Below are positions 24,658-33,375 of a stretch of 64,000 nt of DNA, piece after piece (positions within the stretch are counted from its first letter, which is position 1; every line of letters begins with the position of its first letter). The translations under genes were made by a program, and so were the position numbers. The DNA lies in contig NZ_CP083564.1 of NCBI RefSeq assembly GCF_025143985.1, forward strand, positions 2,697,001-2,761,000. Reading direction: 5' to 3'. The DNA is from Sulfitobacter sp. W027. Lineage in GTDB: Bacteria; Pseudomonadota; Alphaproteobacteria; Rhodobacterales; Rhodobacteraceae. A model generated the notes under the pieces. The model was not told where the DNA came from. It did no database searches and saw only the letters and a program-made list of their open reading frames with translations.

Positions 24658-26073
24658 TTATCCTGCACAGCAGCTCAGTTTTGCGACATCCATATCGAAG
24701 GTCTGGGCCGCGAGCTTCAGGCCTTCTACGGTGGTCAGATACGGAAAGATCGTTGCGCCGAGGTCTTTGGTCGTCATGCCGAACTTCAACGCCATAACCA
24801 GTGTCTGGATGGTGTCGGACCCTTCGGGCGCGATGATCTGGCCGCCCAGCAGCTTATCTGTAGCCCTATCCGCCACCAGTTTGATCAAGCCACGTGTGTC
24901 ACGGGCGGCAAGTGCGCGCGGCACCTGATCGAGCGGCACGACAGAGGTCTTCACGTCGAAACCCGCATCCCGCGCCTGCTGTTCGCTGAGGCCGACGCCG
25001 GCAACCTGCGGATCGGAGAACACGACCCAGGGCATGGCGGCATTCTCATAGCGTTGATCATCGCCCAGAACCGCGTTTTTCACAGCCAACTTTGCCCCGT
25101 AGGCTGCCATATAGACGAACTGGTCGCGGTCGGTCACGTCGCCCGCCGCATAGATGCCGGGCACTGACGTCTGCATGTCGTCGCCGATGACGATGGACCC
25201 AAGCGTGTCGGTTTCTACGCCGACCTCTTCCAAGCCCATTCCTTCGGTATTGGCGCGTCTGCCAGCGGTGGAGACAAGATGATCCGCGGTGACCTCGACA
25301 GGCTTGCCGCTCTGCATGACATGCAAGGTTACGCCCGACGCGTCACGTCTGACGTTCTCATAGCTCAGGCCGGTCAGCAGCGTGATCCCCTCGGCCATGA
25401 ACGCATCTGCTAAAGCCTCAGACACTTCCGGTTCGGCACCCGGCAACAGATGCGAGCGCGCGACGACCGTAACCTTCACGCCCATCCGGCTCATCATTTG
25501 CGCCAGCTCCGCACCGATGTAGCCCGCCCCCAAGAAGATCAGGCTTTCGGGCAAGGTTTTCAGCTCAAGCATGCTCTTGCTGTCCAAAGCACCTACATCC
25601 GCAATACCTTCGATGGTTGGCAAGATAGAGTGGCCACCCGTCGCGATGATGATCTTGGGCGCAGTCAGGGTGCGGCTTCCAATTGTCACGCCGCCCTTGA
25701 TCAGTTTTGCCGGGCCAGCGTCGATGTAATCGACACCTGGATACTCCGGTAACAGGTCTGCGTATTTCTTCTGCCGCATGGTTGCGACCAAGTCGTCCTT
25801 TGACTCCACCAAGGTGCGCCAGTCATCAACTTGGGCCTGTCCTGATACACCGGGGAACCGCTTGGCCGCCTGTGCGCCGTGGATCGCCTCTGCCGCGCGG
25901 ATCATCGCCTTGGACGGCACGCACCCGAAGTTCACGCAAGTACCGCCGATGGTGCCATGTCCGACCAGTGCAACACGCTTGCCAGCATCGGAGGCTGAAA
26001 TGGATGCGGAGAAACCCGCCGAGCCTGCGCCGATGACAATCAGATCATAGCTTCCGTTACCGTCGTCATTCAT
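24658..26073 (-). CDS. merA: Mercuric reductase, short form without N-terminal metal domain
   Basis: A 471-residue flavoenzyme reducing Hg(II) to volatile Hg(0) with NADPH. FAD site VIGAGSAGFSAS near residue 13; redox pair C46/C51 in GGTCVNFGCVPSK; FLGAGYIGAELAQ in the NADPH domain; and the diagnostic C-terminal Cys pair C468/C469 (KLSCCAG) that hands Hg to the active site of the partner subunit. No HMA domain precedes it. ATG 26073 or 26088 are both usable. merB follows closely. Confidence 0.92.
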   Translation of the reverse strand: MNDDGNGSYDLIVIGAGSAGFSASISASDAGKRVALVGHGTIGGTCVNFGCVPSKAMIRAAEAIHGAQAAKRFPGVSGQAQVDDWRTLVESKDDLVATMRQKKYADLLPEYPGVDYIDAGPAKLIKGGVTIGSRTLTAPKIIIATGGHSILPTIEGIADVGALDSKSMLELKTLPESLIFLGAGYIGAELAQMMSRMGVKVTVVARSHLLPGAEPEVSEALADAFMAEGITLLTGLSYENVRRDASGVTLHVMQSGKPVEVTADHLVSTAGRRANTEGMGLEEVGVETDTLGSIVIGDDMQTSVPGIYAAGDVTDRDQFVYMAAYGAKLAVKNAVLGDDQRYENAAMPWVVFSDPQVAGVGLSEQQARDAGFDVKTSVVPLDQVPRALAARDTRGLIKLVADRATDKLLGGQIIAPEGSDTIQTLVMALKFGMTTKDLGATIFPYLTTVEGLKLAAQTFDMDVAKLSCCAG

Positions 26074-26089
26074 GTTGATATCTTTCATT

Positions 26090-26227
26090 TCAGCGTGCCT
26101 CGTCCAGATTAGAGTTCTTTCGTTTGGCAGCGACCAAATAAATGATCGCACCAATGGCCATAAGCGGTGTCAGCATGCCAAGAATTCCGAAGAACATGCC
26201 AACCGCAGTGCAAGACCCCATCATCAT
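26090..26227 (-). CDS. Small hydrophobic protein of the mer operon
   Basis: A 45-residue protein (MMMGSCTAVGMFFGILGMLT and then LMAIGAIIYLVAAKRKNSN) with one long or two short hydrophobic helices and one Cys. Its ATG triplet overlaps the end of merF and it lies 17 bases before merA, so it is translated within the mer operon. Too small for confident family naming; a role in Hg(II) uptake or stabilising a transporter is plausible. Confidence 0.55.
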   Translation of the reverse strand: MMMGSCTAVGMFFGILGMLTPLMAIGAIIYLVAAKRKNSNLDEAR

Positions 26228-26611
26228 TGTGCAGCTCCTTTTGATTTCGCTCTGTTGAGGAGAAGGGCGTAGACGCCGACAGCCACGAAAGCGCCAACCG
26301 TGATCCGCAGAGCAAAGCGGAACTCGATCCAGATGATGAGGATCGACAGAGCAGCGGCAATTGCAGAGGCCCAGATTTTTGGAGCCGGGCCCGGCTTGCC
26401 CGCACGTAGCCAGAGCGCCTGCGACACAACGGCGAGGCAAAAGAACAGCAGGGGAAACAGCGCGTAGTCGAGCCAGCCGGTCAAAGCCGACAGTCCGACA
26501 CCGGTCACGGCGATGACCAAGAGGGGGGGTGAAGCAGCACAGGGCAGCAAAAAGCGCGCCGCCCAACCCCCATTTAAGCATGCGGTCGGGGTTTTCAGTA
26601 TTCTGGGTCAA
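26224..26611 (-). pseudogene. merF: MerF-type mercury transporter, frameshifted in a C7 run
   Basis: The first frame gives MLKWGLGGALFAALCCFTP, the MerF transmembrane helix with its Cys pair, then fails. The second frame, from the same spot, gives LLVIAVTGVGLSALTGWLDY followed by ALFPLLFFCLAVVSQALWLR. Removing one base from the seven-base homopolymer at 26523-26529 joins them into an uninterrupted MerF-like protein with a longer C-terminus of two more helices. A TTG at 26611 or ATG at 26581 could be the start. The shift is either a true inactivation, slippage or a base-call error. Confidence 0.7.
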
Positions 26612-26846
26612 GTAACACTCTTTCTGTCTGAAAATTATTAGAATTCGAGGCACGGCGTTTGGCAGATCGTTGGACTTCGCAAAGGACGAGTAAGGCGAGC
26701 GCTGCTAAGAGGGCGATGGAAAGCCCACCAAAACCTGACAGCCAGGCTCCAATCCCACCGACCGTTGCAGCCAGCAGAGCCGTGCCGCCTCCGCAGCACA
26801 TGATCACGACCGGGGTCGCAATTCCAAACGCCAGCGGCCCGCCCAT
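26595..26846 (-). CDS. Small CC-motif membrane protein, putative mercury transporter
   Basis: An 83-residue protein with two membrane helices. The first holds a vicinal pair, VIMCCGGGTALLAA (C17/C18), as in MerT, MerF and related Hg importers, and the second is LSIALLAALALLVLC. The C-terminal tail is basic and overlaps the start of merF. It follows merP by 32 bases. The exact family is not clear; it may be a duplicate, diverged MerF/MerE-like protein. Confidence 0.6.
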   Translation of the reverse strand: MGGPLAFGIATPVVIMCCGGGTALLAATVGGIGAWLSGFGGLSIALLAALALLVLCEVQRSAKRRASNSNNFQTERVLLDPEY

Positions 26847-26878
26847 CAGGGTGTTTACGGGTTCGGAATTCTCTGAAG

Positions 26879-27184
26879 TTAGGACTCAGAGTCCGGCAAA
26901 GCCGAGGCGGGATAGCCGTTGTCTGTGACGGCATCGATGATGTTCTCCACGCTGGTTTCAGCATCGTCGAAGGTGACACTGTAAACACCGTGTCCAGCTT
27001 CTGGCCCTTCGACAAACTCTTCAATACTGACCGATGGAACGCCGCGCATCGAACTGGCAACGATGAATGAACAGGAGGGACAGGTCAGCTCACTGACCGC
27101 GATCTCGACTGTGCGCTCTTCGGCGAAGGCTGCGGAGGTAAATGCAGCAATGGCCAGCGCTGACGATAGCAATATGTGTTTCAT
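26879..27184 (-). CDS. merP: Periplasmic mercury-binding protein
   Basis: A 101-residue protein with signal peptide (residues 1-21, SAAFA) and an HMA-type ferredoxin fold whose metal site is TCPSCSF (C35/C38) instead of the common TCxxC context. The end contains DNGYPASALPD as in MerP. It scavenges Hg(II) in the periplasm and passes it to MerT. Lies 15 bases after merT. Confidence 0.88.
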   Translation of the reverse strand: MKHILLSSALAIAAFTSAAFAEERTVEIAVSELTCPSCSFIVASSMRGVPSVSIEEFVEGPEAGHGVYSVTFDDAETSVENIIDAVTDNGYPASALPDSES

Positions 27185-27199
27185 GATTTTGTTCCTTGC

Positions 27200-27607
27200 T
27201 CAGAATTTGAGAATGAGGGGTGTGATGTAGGGAAACGCCATCGCCACGGCGACAATTGCGGCGGCTGCCCAAAGGGTCACCCGCATGACAGTCCTGTTGA
27301 TCGGGCGGGCACAAGTGCCATCGGCACAAGCGTCCGGGCTCACCGGCTTGTAGGCCTTGTAAAACCCATATCCGATAAACGCGGCACTCAACGTGAACGT
27401 GACCCACTTGTAGGCATAGAGCGCGCCAAGCTGCGCGATGAAGACGCCAGTCACGCCGAAGCTCACCAGCACAAGCGGCAGGATACAGCACGAAGTCATT
27501 GCCAGCGCGCCGAGAACGCCAAAGCCAGTCGCACCCCAGCCTTTCTTGGTATCATCGCCGGCCTGTCGGGTCTGGTCGGATGTCTGGTCAGAAATAGCTT
27601 GGTCCAT
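27200..27607 (-). CDS. merT: Mercuric ion transporter
   Basis: A 135-residue inner-membrane protein with a hydrophilic N-terminal extension of about 22 residues and three helices. The Hg(II)-binding vicinal pair is C40/C41 in the first helix (ALAMTSCCILP); the cytoplasmic pair C94/C99 (DACADGTCARP) lies in the loop. It takes Hg(II) from MerP and moves it to MerA. First gene of the operon, divergent from merR across 70 bases. Confidence 0.9.
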   Translation of the reverse strand: MDQAISDQTSDQTRQAGDDTKKGWGATGFGVLGALAMTSCCILPLVLVSFGVTGVFIAQLGALYAYKWVTFTLSAAFIGYGFYKAYKPVSPDACADGTCARPINRTVMRVTLWAAAAIVAVAMAFPYITPLILKF

Positions 27608-27634
27608 CGAATCGCCCTTGTCCTATTCTTTCCA

Positions 27635-27668
27635 CCGTTCTACGGTCTGTAGGAAGTACAGGCACAAG
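27635..27668. promoter_or_regulatory. Putative MerR operator/promoter
   Basis: In the merT-merR gap, CTGTAGGAAGTACAG (27647-27661) is a perfect 5-base inverted repeat with a 5-base centre. Read on the minus strand, TTGTGC (-35) and TAGAAC (-10) flank it with a 19-base spacer, the lengthened spacing typical of MerR-controlled promoters. MerR would bind the dyad inside the spacer and activate merT on Hg(II) binding. Confidence 0.6.
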
Positions 27669-27677
27669 GAGTTTCTC

Positions 27678-28097
27678 ATGAAAGTTGATAACATAAGCGT
27701 GAAGCCGTTGCGGCGTGTTGACGTCGCCAGAGCAACGGGCTGTAACCTTGAAACCATCCGCTATTATGAAACGGTTGGCATCATGCCGGACCCGCCGCGC
27801 AGCGCAAAAGGTCACAGATGTTATGACGAAATCCATGTCAGACGGTTGAAATTCGTCATGCGCTCCCGTGATCTTGGTTTTTCATTGGAGGAGATCAGGG
27901 GATTGTTGGGATTGGTCGATGACCGGACCCAGACCTGCGCCCAGGTTCAAACTGTTGCCGAGAGCCATCTTCAAGATGTGCAGGAAAAGATCGCCGACCT
28001 GAAGCGGATCGAGCGCGTCCTGTCAGAGACCGTTGCGCGCTGCACCGGTGATGCTGCCCCCGAATGTGCCGTCATCGACGCGCTTCTCGAAACATAG
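27678..28097 (+). CDS. merR: Mercury-responsive MerR regulator
   Basis: A 139-residue MerR protein. The N-terminal helix-turn-helix and wing (RRVDVARATGCNLETIRYYE, GIMPDPPRSAKGHRCYD) are followed by the dimerisation helix and a metal-binding end. Hg(II) ligands of MerR correspond to C87, C122 and C130 (the last pair in ARCTGDAAPECAVID). ATG 27678 fits the family. It is divergent from merT and next to the predicted operator. Confidence 0.9.
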   Translation: MKVDNISVKPLRRVDVARATGCNLETIRYYETVGIMPDPPRSAKGHRCYDEIHVRRLKFVMRSRDLGFSLEEIRGLLGLVDDRTQTCAQVQTVAESHLQDVQEKIADLKRIERVLSETVARCTGDAAPECAVIDALLET

Positions 28098-28206
28098 GTG
28101 GACGAGTGTTTGTGAGGTAACAGAGTGGTTGATCGGAAGCGCTCCGTTATTAGCGGATGAGTGGGCGCAAATTGATTGACTTCTCTCTGAAATGGGTAAC
28201 TCACAA

Positions 28207-28533
28207 ATGCAGACGGTTCTAATTTATTTCTTAGCGGCGCTGGCCGAAATTGCGGGATGTTTCGCCTTCTGGGCTTGGTTTCGATTGGACAAAAGCGTGT
28301 TCTGGTTGGTGCCAGGGATGTTGCTTCTCGGGGCATTCGCCTGGCTGTTGACCTTCAGTCCCGCCGATCAGGCAGGACGCGCTTATGCCATTTATGGTGG
28401 GGTATACATTGTATCGTCCCTGCTCTGGCTCTGGGTTGTCGAGGGTCACAGGCCTGACCATTGGGACGTCATCGGAGCCATCATTTGCCTTGCCGGTGCA
28501 AGCGTAATCCTTTGGGCTCCGCGCAGTATGTGA
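28207..28533 (+). CDS. YnfA/UPF0060-family membrane protein
   Basis: A 108-residue protein with four short membrane helices, SMR-like in size. The UPF0060 hallmarks are visible: [31 protein letters not shown] and the end [17 protein letters not shown]. An alternative ATG at 28192 adds five residues. It follows merR by about 110 bases and may have joined the metal region as a small multidrug/cation exporter; exact transport function is unproven for the family. Confidence 0.8.
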   Translation: MQTVLIYFLAALAEIAGCFAFWAWFRLDKSVFWLVPGMLLLGAFAWLLTFSPADQAGRAYAIYGGVYIVSSLLWLWVVEGHRPDHWDVIGAIICLAGASVILWAPRSM

Positions 28534-28890
28534 AGGATGCTCCTGTGGCAACTTAAACAGCTTCAAACACTGTGCCAACTTGTCTGCTTAGCTGGTTTAA
28601 CGATTCAGCAAATCAGAAAGCTTCGTATTGTAATCGGGTATTAAAATTGCGGTGACGGTCTGTTTCGCTCACTGACTTCGAAAGCTGCCATTTAGGTGTT
28701 CTGCAGCATATAGAAATTTGGACTCCTTGCCGACGTTAGCTGCAACAAACACTGGGGTGTTCTGAGCGGACAAAAAGGGGTTTCGCAGCACTTGCACCAA
28801 TGTTTGCTTCCACTTTCTGGTTGTAGACGGTTAGGTGTCTCCCTTGCATATTGCTCCAATAGCGCAGGTTTCGAAATGGCCAACACAGCC
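28534..28890. other. Intergenic region without supported gene
   Basis: AT-richer than its surroundings. A 70-residue minus-strand frame at 28692-28904 has no recognisable motif and would run through the terminator of the neighbouring gene, so it is not called. No RNA gene or repeat seen. Confidence 0.5.
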
Positions 28891-28923
28891 GAAAAAGCCC
28901 ACACTAAAAATTAGTGCGGGCTT
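28891..28923 (-). terminator. Rho-independent terminator of the isochorismatase-like gene
   Basis: On the minus strand, AAGCCCGCACTAA pairs with TTAGTGTGGGCTT (one mismatch) around a T-rich loop, followed directly by TTTTC. It begins 11 bases after the stop of the exported hydrolase gene. Confidence 0.8.
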
Positions 28924-28933
28924 CCCAACTTTA

Positions 28934-29767
28934 TCAGCTGGCTGCTTTGATCATTGCCACCGCTTCTTGCGTGCTCCACACAGCGTTCGCGATAAAGCGG
29001 AAGTTGGTCAAAGCGGCTAAGTAGCCATCGCCATCTGGGATAATCGCAGCAGCGGTCGCGTCTTTAACAACAGCAACTTCAAAACCTTGCTCTATCAGTT
29101 CACGCATATGGGATTCAGTGCACAAGTTTGCTGACATACCCGATAAGATGACTTGATCAACACCTTGCTTACGCAATTGCAGTGACAGATCATTCGTGTC
29201 GTTTCCGTAAACCTTGTGCGGAGACGTCACGATTGTTTTGCCATCGTTGATGTATTTCTTGTACTGTGGCATCCAGTCAGCACCAGACCCGTCAAAACCT
29301 TCAAGGTTCAATGGGCCTGGCCGGTCAAACATACCGATTTTGTGCATTAGCTTTTCCAGCGCGCCCTCGAACTTCCAACCATGATCGGTTGGGTAGTAAT
29401 AGTGCGGCGACACAGCAACTGTAATGTCCGCAGCTTTTGCAGCTTTGAACAAGGTTTCGATGTTTTCGACAGTGTTGTTCTCTGTCACCGATGCACCTAC
29501 CACGCCCCACGTCACGCCATCAGGGCTTAGAAAATCGATCTGAGGATCAGTAACAACCAAAGCAGCGCGACTGAGATCCAGTTTCATATTAGAAGGTGGC
29601 AGAACGGAATTTTCTGGATCGGCATAGGGGTCTGCAGTCTGGGCAGATGCCGCTGTTGCACCTGCTACTGTTGTTGCAGCTGCCGCAGTTACCGCCAACC
29701 CTCCGCGAAGGGCGGCGCGACGAGAGATTGTGCCGTGGTTGTGGTTTGGATCATCGCAATTACACAT
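28934..29767 (-). CDS. Tat-exported isochorismatase-family cysteine hydrolase
   Basis: A 277-residue hydrolase. The N-terminus carries a twin-arginine signal (TISRRAALRGG, then an Ala-rich helix to ASAQ). The catalytic triad of the isochorismatase/nicotinamidase fold is D74 (VVTDPQIDF), K185 (TSPHKVYG) and C216 (MSANLCTESH), and the cis-peptide region SGMSANL is conserved. Export to the periplasm is unusual since most members are cytoplasmic. The substrate is an amide or vinyl ether not identifiable here. Divergent to an AraC gene that probably regulates it. Confidence 0.85.
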   Translation of the reverse strand: MCNCDDPNHNHGTISRRAALRGGLAVTAAAATTVAGATAASAQTADPYADPENSVLPPSNMKLDLSRAALVVTDPQIDFLSPDGVTWGVVGASVTENNTVENIETLFKAAKAADITVAVSPHYYYPTDHGWKFEGALEKLMHKIGMFDRPGPLNLEGFDGSGADWMPQYKKYINDGKTIVTSPHKVYGNDTNDLSLQLRKQGVDQVILSGMSANLCTESHMRELIEQGFEVAVVKDATAAAIIPDGDGYLAALTNFRFIANAVWSTQEAVAMIKAAS

Positions 29768-29895
29768 CTTAGAATTCCTTATGTTGGTTGGATGTATCCA
29801 TTAAATACGATGCCGCATGTGCCTATTCGTCTTGAATTTGCTCGGTGGGTAGAAAATAGGTGTTTTTTCGTCCAGATAACGGCCAAAACTAGTTC

Positions 29896-30807
29896 ATGGA
29901 ATTTGAACATATCTTTGACGAGCTTGAAATCACGACAAACCCCTTCGCCATTTGCGAATTGCAAGGTACCAGCAATCTTGGTCTTGAGCGCGATGCTTCT
30001 GCAACGTTGCACTACATCCTATCAGGTGAAGGTGAAATCACCCTTCGGTCTCGCGCACCCTTTAAGGTATATCGTGGTTCGCTTGTACTTATCCCTGCGC
30101 TGCAAAGCCATGGACTCCACAGTTTTGGCGTGACGAGCAACCCGGTGCCAAAGTGCAAACCCGCCGCTTTGCGCCTTGGACATCTCATGGCAACATCTGA
30201 TTGTGGCGGAGAGGGGCAATTGATTGCCCTTTGTGCCCATGTCGATGTTGGCCTGCGTGGGGTCGCAGACATCATTGATCTGATACGTGAGCCGTTGATC
30301 GAAAATGTTTCGGCACCCAACCGGATGCACCCGGCCTTACAAACCTTGCTGTATGAAATAGCTAATCCGAGTCTTGGCAGCCGGGCTATGATCCGTGCCC
30401 TACTGACGCAATGTATGATCGAAATGCTCCGTAAACGGCTGGCCGTATCCGATAACGCATTGCATTGGATGGCTGCCTTGGCGGATCCAACGGTATGGAA
30501 AGCGTTGCGCGCCATGCTCGATGAACCCGGAGACAATCATACGGTCGAAAGATTGGCAGACAGTGTCGGTATGAGCAGGGCGGCATTTGCCAAGCGATTT
30601 TCCAGCGCGTATGGATCTGGTCCGATAGAGTTGTTGCGCGACCTGCGGATGCGACGCGCAGGTGCATTGTTACGTGATACAGACTTACCCGTAAAACGAG
30701 TTGCCGAAATGGTTGGATTTACATCCCGCAGTGCATTTAGTCGTGCGTTTGAGACAACGACCGGTCAACCGCCTCGGGCGTTCCGAGCATCTTTACTTAG
30801 GAGGTAA
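29896..30807 (+). CDS. AraC-family regulator with cupin N-terminal domain
   Basis: A 303-residue regulator. Residues about 10-170 form an AraC cupin_6-type sensor (YILSGEGEITLRSRAPFKVY, LVLIPALQSHGLHSF); residues about 205-300 hold two helix-turn-helix units with the classic second motif RVAEMVGFTSRSAFSRAFE. It lies 128 bases from, and divergent to, the exported hydrolase, its likely target. Such regulators often respond to small toxic aldehydes or aromatic compounds; the ligand is unknown. Confidence 0.85.
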   Translation: MEFEHIFDELEITTNPFAICELQGTSNLGLERDASATLHYILSGEGEITLRSRAPFKVYRGSLVLIPALQSHGLHSFGVTSNPVPKCKPAALRLGHLMATSDCGGEGQLIALCAHVDVGLRGVADIIDLIREPLIENVSAPNRMHPALQTLLYEIANPSLGSRAMIRALLTQCMIEMLRKRLAVSDNALHWMAALADPTVWKALRAMLDEPGDNHTVERLADSVGMSRAAFAKRFSSAYGSGPIELLRDLRMRRAGALLRDTDLPVKRVAEMVGFTSRSAFSRAFETTTGQPPRAFRASLLRR

Positions 30808-31260
30808 CAATTCGGATTGGTGCAAATCCCAATTCGACTCTCCACTTAAAAGGGTTGTTCCAGATTGTGGCACAAGTATTGTTAGTTAACATTTGGTCAC
30901 GTCGCAGCATCCAGGTAGTTTGGTTGCGAACCAAACCTCCGATGCGGCACGCATGAAGGTCCGCTCTGGGCCAGTATCGCCGGGCGCGCTGATGCTGCGA
31001 GTGCAAAAATAGCCATCTCCGCGGCGACTAATTTGGGATCACGGCTGACTTTAGCTACGACGAGCATCAAGGTCTGCTGGGCGGATCTAACCGCCTTTCA
31101 AGATTTCGGTCAAAACGGCAATTAACTTGGAGATAGCCGCTCGAGAATAGGTCTTGTCCTCGGCACTTCTACCTATTGCATGAAACCGCCGAGGTCCGTC
31201 TTGAAAGCGTACATTCGAATCCTGAAGCGGAGCTATACAGCCGCACGCTCAGCTGCGGTT
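30808..31260. other. Intergenic debris with a hairpin
   Basis: No supported gene. A perfect 8-base hairpin GTTTGGTT/AACCAAAC with a GCG loop lies at 30918-30936; it has no T-run. The end of this stretch leads into a transporter fragment, so the region is probably the scar of rearrangement. Confidence 0.4.
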
Positions 31261-31385
31261 GGCATGTCCTGAGGAGTGATAGCCGATTCCGGTTGTTCCT
31301 CCAGTCCCAGTGGCTGGGCGGCGCGACCCTGATGGCGTTGCCGTTCTATGTCGTCGCAGCGAACGGTAGCGGCGTCACTGTTGCC
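31261..31385 (+). pseudogene. Fragment of an MFS transporter
   Basis: The plus frame gives WHVLRSDSRFRLFLQSQWLG, then GATLMALPFYVVAANGSG, matching the beginning of a helix pair in an MFS exporter. The upstream part of the frame is not protein-like, and the fragment is cut at about 31385 by the IS3 remnant, with the stop lying in the junction. Only about 40 residues remain. Confidence 0.5.
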
Positions 31386-31690
31386 GACGTCGCCTGACGC
31401 GCAGTGTCCCCAGACAGACGCCTTTTGCCTGCCTCCAGAAATTCTTTCGACCAGCTGTAATACAGGCTCTCAGCAATACCCTCACGGCGGCACAGCACCG
31501 AGATGCTTTCCTCGCCACGCAAGCCTGCCAAGACAATGCGGATCTTTTCTTCAGCTGAATATGTCTGCCGGGTCTTACGCCGGATATTTTTGACCACCTT
31601 CTCGGCGGCGTCTTTCGACGTCTGGGGTTTCTTTGTCATCTCGATCTCCTAATCGATAAGATGAACCAGAAATCCTCCCTTATTCAAATC
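31384..31690 (-). mobile_element. IS3-family remnant carrying a truncated orfA
   Basis: The minus frame from 31639 (MTKKPQTSKDAAEKVVKNIR, YSAEEKIRIVLAGLRGEESI, LCRREGIAESLYYSWSKEFL) is a well-kept OrfA of a different IS3 subgroup. Similarity ends at about 31384 after GDTARQATS; orfB and the far end are missing. The near terminus is probably inside 31660-31690. Confidence 0.75.
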
Positions 31691-32068
31691 AACAAATCTG
31701 TCCCATGGGTGCTGACGTCAGACACAACACGTTGGATTATCGACGGCACGGCGGACGGCATCCGCCGCTTTGTCCGCGAGGAAACACTCGCACGTCAGGC
31801 GATAGCTTCTCAAGCCTTGAACGGGTTCCGCTTTGAATCGACCCCACATGCCTTCAATGTCTGGCTTCACCTGCCCAAAGGCATCACGCGCACCGAAATG
31901 ATCGGGCGCATGGCAGGCACAGGAGTGGGGATCATGCCGTCAGACGCCTTCACTGTTTCTGGCAATCCCGCCGAAGCGATCCGAGTCTGTCTCGGCGGGC
32001 AGATTAAACGAAGCCAACTCCACAACGCGATGGGCCTTCTCGCCTATATCATGTCGAGTTCGGACTGA
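31690..32068 (+). pseudogene. C-terminal fragment of a MocR-type (GntR/aminotransferase) regulator
   Basis: About 125 residues matching the end of a PLP-dependent aminotransferase-like MocR protein: FNVWLHLPKGITRTEMIGRM, GVGIMPSDAFTV and AIRVCLGGQIKRSQL. The PLP lysine and the N-terminal winged helix are absent. The frame begins at 31661 inside the IS3 end, so the first ten residues are IS-derived. It is a remnant. Confidence 0.65.
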
Positions 32069-32352
32069 AGCTTTCAGGTTTAGGTTTGAAATTATACGTT
32101 TATTTAGAGCCGGCGCACGAACAGAAGTTCGATATCCGAATTTCCGCTCTGGTCGTTGATAAAACGCCCTGCTGCGCTGCAGCGAATGTCTGCTTCCCGC
32201 CCTTCGTGTCGGAGTCCTCGCAACCGCAGCGAAAACTGAGCGCCCGCAACGAACGGCGGGAAGTTTCCGCATAGCGGCCCACACGGTATGCGGACGCCCC
32301 CAATACTTTTGGCGCAGGCGGGACCGCTGCGCTTGGTCCGACGATGTACTTT
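32069..32352. other. Intergenic region, no supported gene
   Basis: Frames in both directions (for example 32303-32100 minus) have no convincing start or family. The DNA is GC-rich and lies between the MocR remnant and the convergent purU end. Confidence 0.4.
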
Positions 32353-33237
32353 TCATCCCATACGTTTTGAGCTGTAGCTACCAGGCGATGCGGGAAGCAC
32401 TACAGTCTTATTCCCGATTAGAAACACGCGGTAGTTAGCATGAGCATGGACAGCTCGAGCCAACACGCTGGCTTCTACGTCCCGCCCTAGCGAAACATAA
32501 TCCGACCCATTCTGCGCATGGGTAACTCGCACGGTATCCTGCTCAATAATCGGACCCTCATCCAGATCAGCGGTCACATAATGCGAAGTCGCGCCAATAA
32601 GCTTTACGCCACGTTCATAGGCTTGCTTGTAGGGGTTCGCTCCTTTGAACGAAGGCAGAAAAGAATGATGAATGTTGTTAATTCGACCGCTCATCTTCTG
32701 GCACATGGCATCAGAGAGAACCTGCATATAGCGGGCGAGCACGATCAATTCTCCGCCTACTTCTTCGACCACGGCCATGATCCGCGCCTCAGCTTCGGGT
32801 TTATTTTCTTTGGTCACCTTTATGTAGTGAAATGGAATATCATGGTTCACCACGACCTTCTGATAATCCATATGGTTTGAGATTACCGAAACGATCTCAA
32901 TCGGTAGGGCTCCAATGCGCACCCGGTACAAAAGATCGTTAAGACAATGGCCGAAACGTGAAACCATTACGACGACCTTCATCGGTTTACCTTGATCATG
33001 AAACTCGTAGGACATGTCGAAGCGACCTGCCACGTCGTTAAAGCCCTCGCTAATGTCTGCGAGCATAGCACCGGTTTCGGCTTCCGCGCTGATGCGCATA
33101 AAAAATTGCCCGTTATCAGCATCGTCAAACTGGGTGCTGTCGGTAATATTACAGCCATTCTGCGCGATATAATTTGCGATTGCTGCAACAATTCCGCGTT
33201 TAGAAGGGCAACTAACAGTCAAACAAAACTGGGTCAC
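32353..33237 (-). CDS. purU: Formyltetrahydrofolate deformylase
   Basis: A 294-residue enzyme hydrolysing 10-formyl-THF to formate and THF. N-terminal ACT domain (residues 1-85, LTVSCPSKRGIVAAIANYIA), then the formyltransferase fold with INNIHHSFLPSFKGANPY containing the catalytic His, and the conserved GATSHYVTADLDEGPII with the Asp. Slightly longer than usual (about 285). It closes the operon of importer, amidohydrolase and GMC oxidoreductase. In amine degradation it can recycle one-carbon units made by demethylation or formimino/formyl removal. Confidence 0.9.
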   Translation of the reverse strand: MTQFCLTVSCPSKRGIVAAIANYIAQNGCNITDSTQFDDADNGQFFMRISAEAETGAMLADISEGFNDVAGRFDMSYEFHDQGKPMKVVVMVSRFGHCLNDLLYRVRIGALPIEIVSVISNHMDYQKVVVNHDIPFHYIKVTKENKPEAEARIMAVVEEVGGELIVLARYMQVLSDAMCQKMSGRINNIHHSFLPSFKGANPYKQAYERGVKLIGATSHYVTADLDEGPIIEQDTVRVTHAQNGSDYVSLGRDVEASVLARAVHAHANYRVFLIGNKTVVLPASPGSYSSKRMG

Positions 33238-33375
33238 GGGCTCAACTCTTGGTTTTCAATAGCAGGGAATAAGCGACGGAGGTAAGACGGCGATAGCCCT
33301 GTCTGCATTCCTTCCGCTGCTGGGTCACGTAGCATGGCAACGGCGAGAGCGAAATCGACCTTAGGCAACACCCCC

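Noticed and set aside
28692..28904. 70-codon minus-strand frame
   Set aside because: Its start lies inside the terminator hairpin at 28891-28923 and it has no motif.
30790..30840. TTCGACTC-containing stretch after the AraC gene resembling a tRNA or tmRNA 3' end
   Set aside because: The flanking bases do not form a T-arm stem (CCCAA before the loop does not pair with TCCAC after it) and no acceptor partner or CCA end is present.
32100..32303. 67-codon minus-strand frame with RALSFRCGCEDSD
   Set aside because: Contains several Cys, but no start signal or conserved context; left as intergenic.
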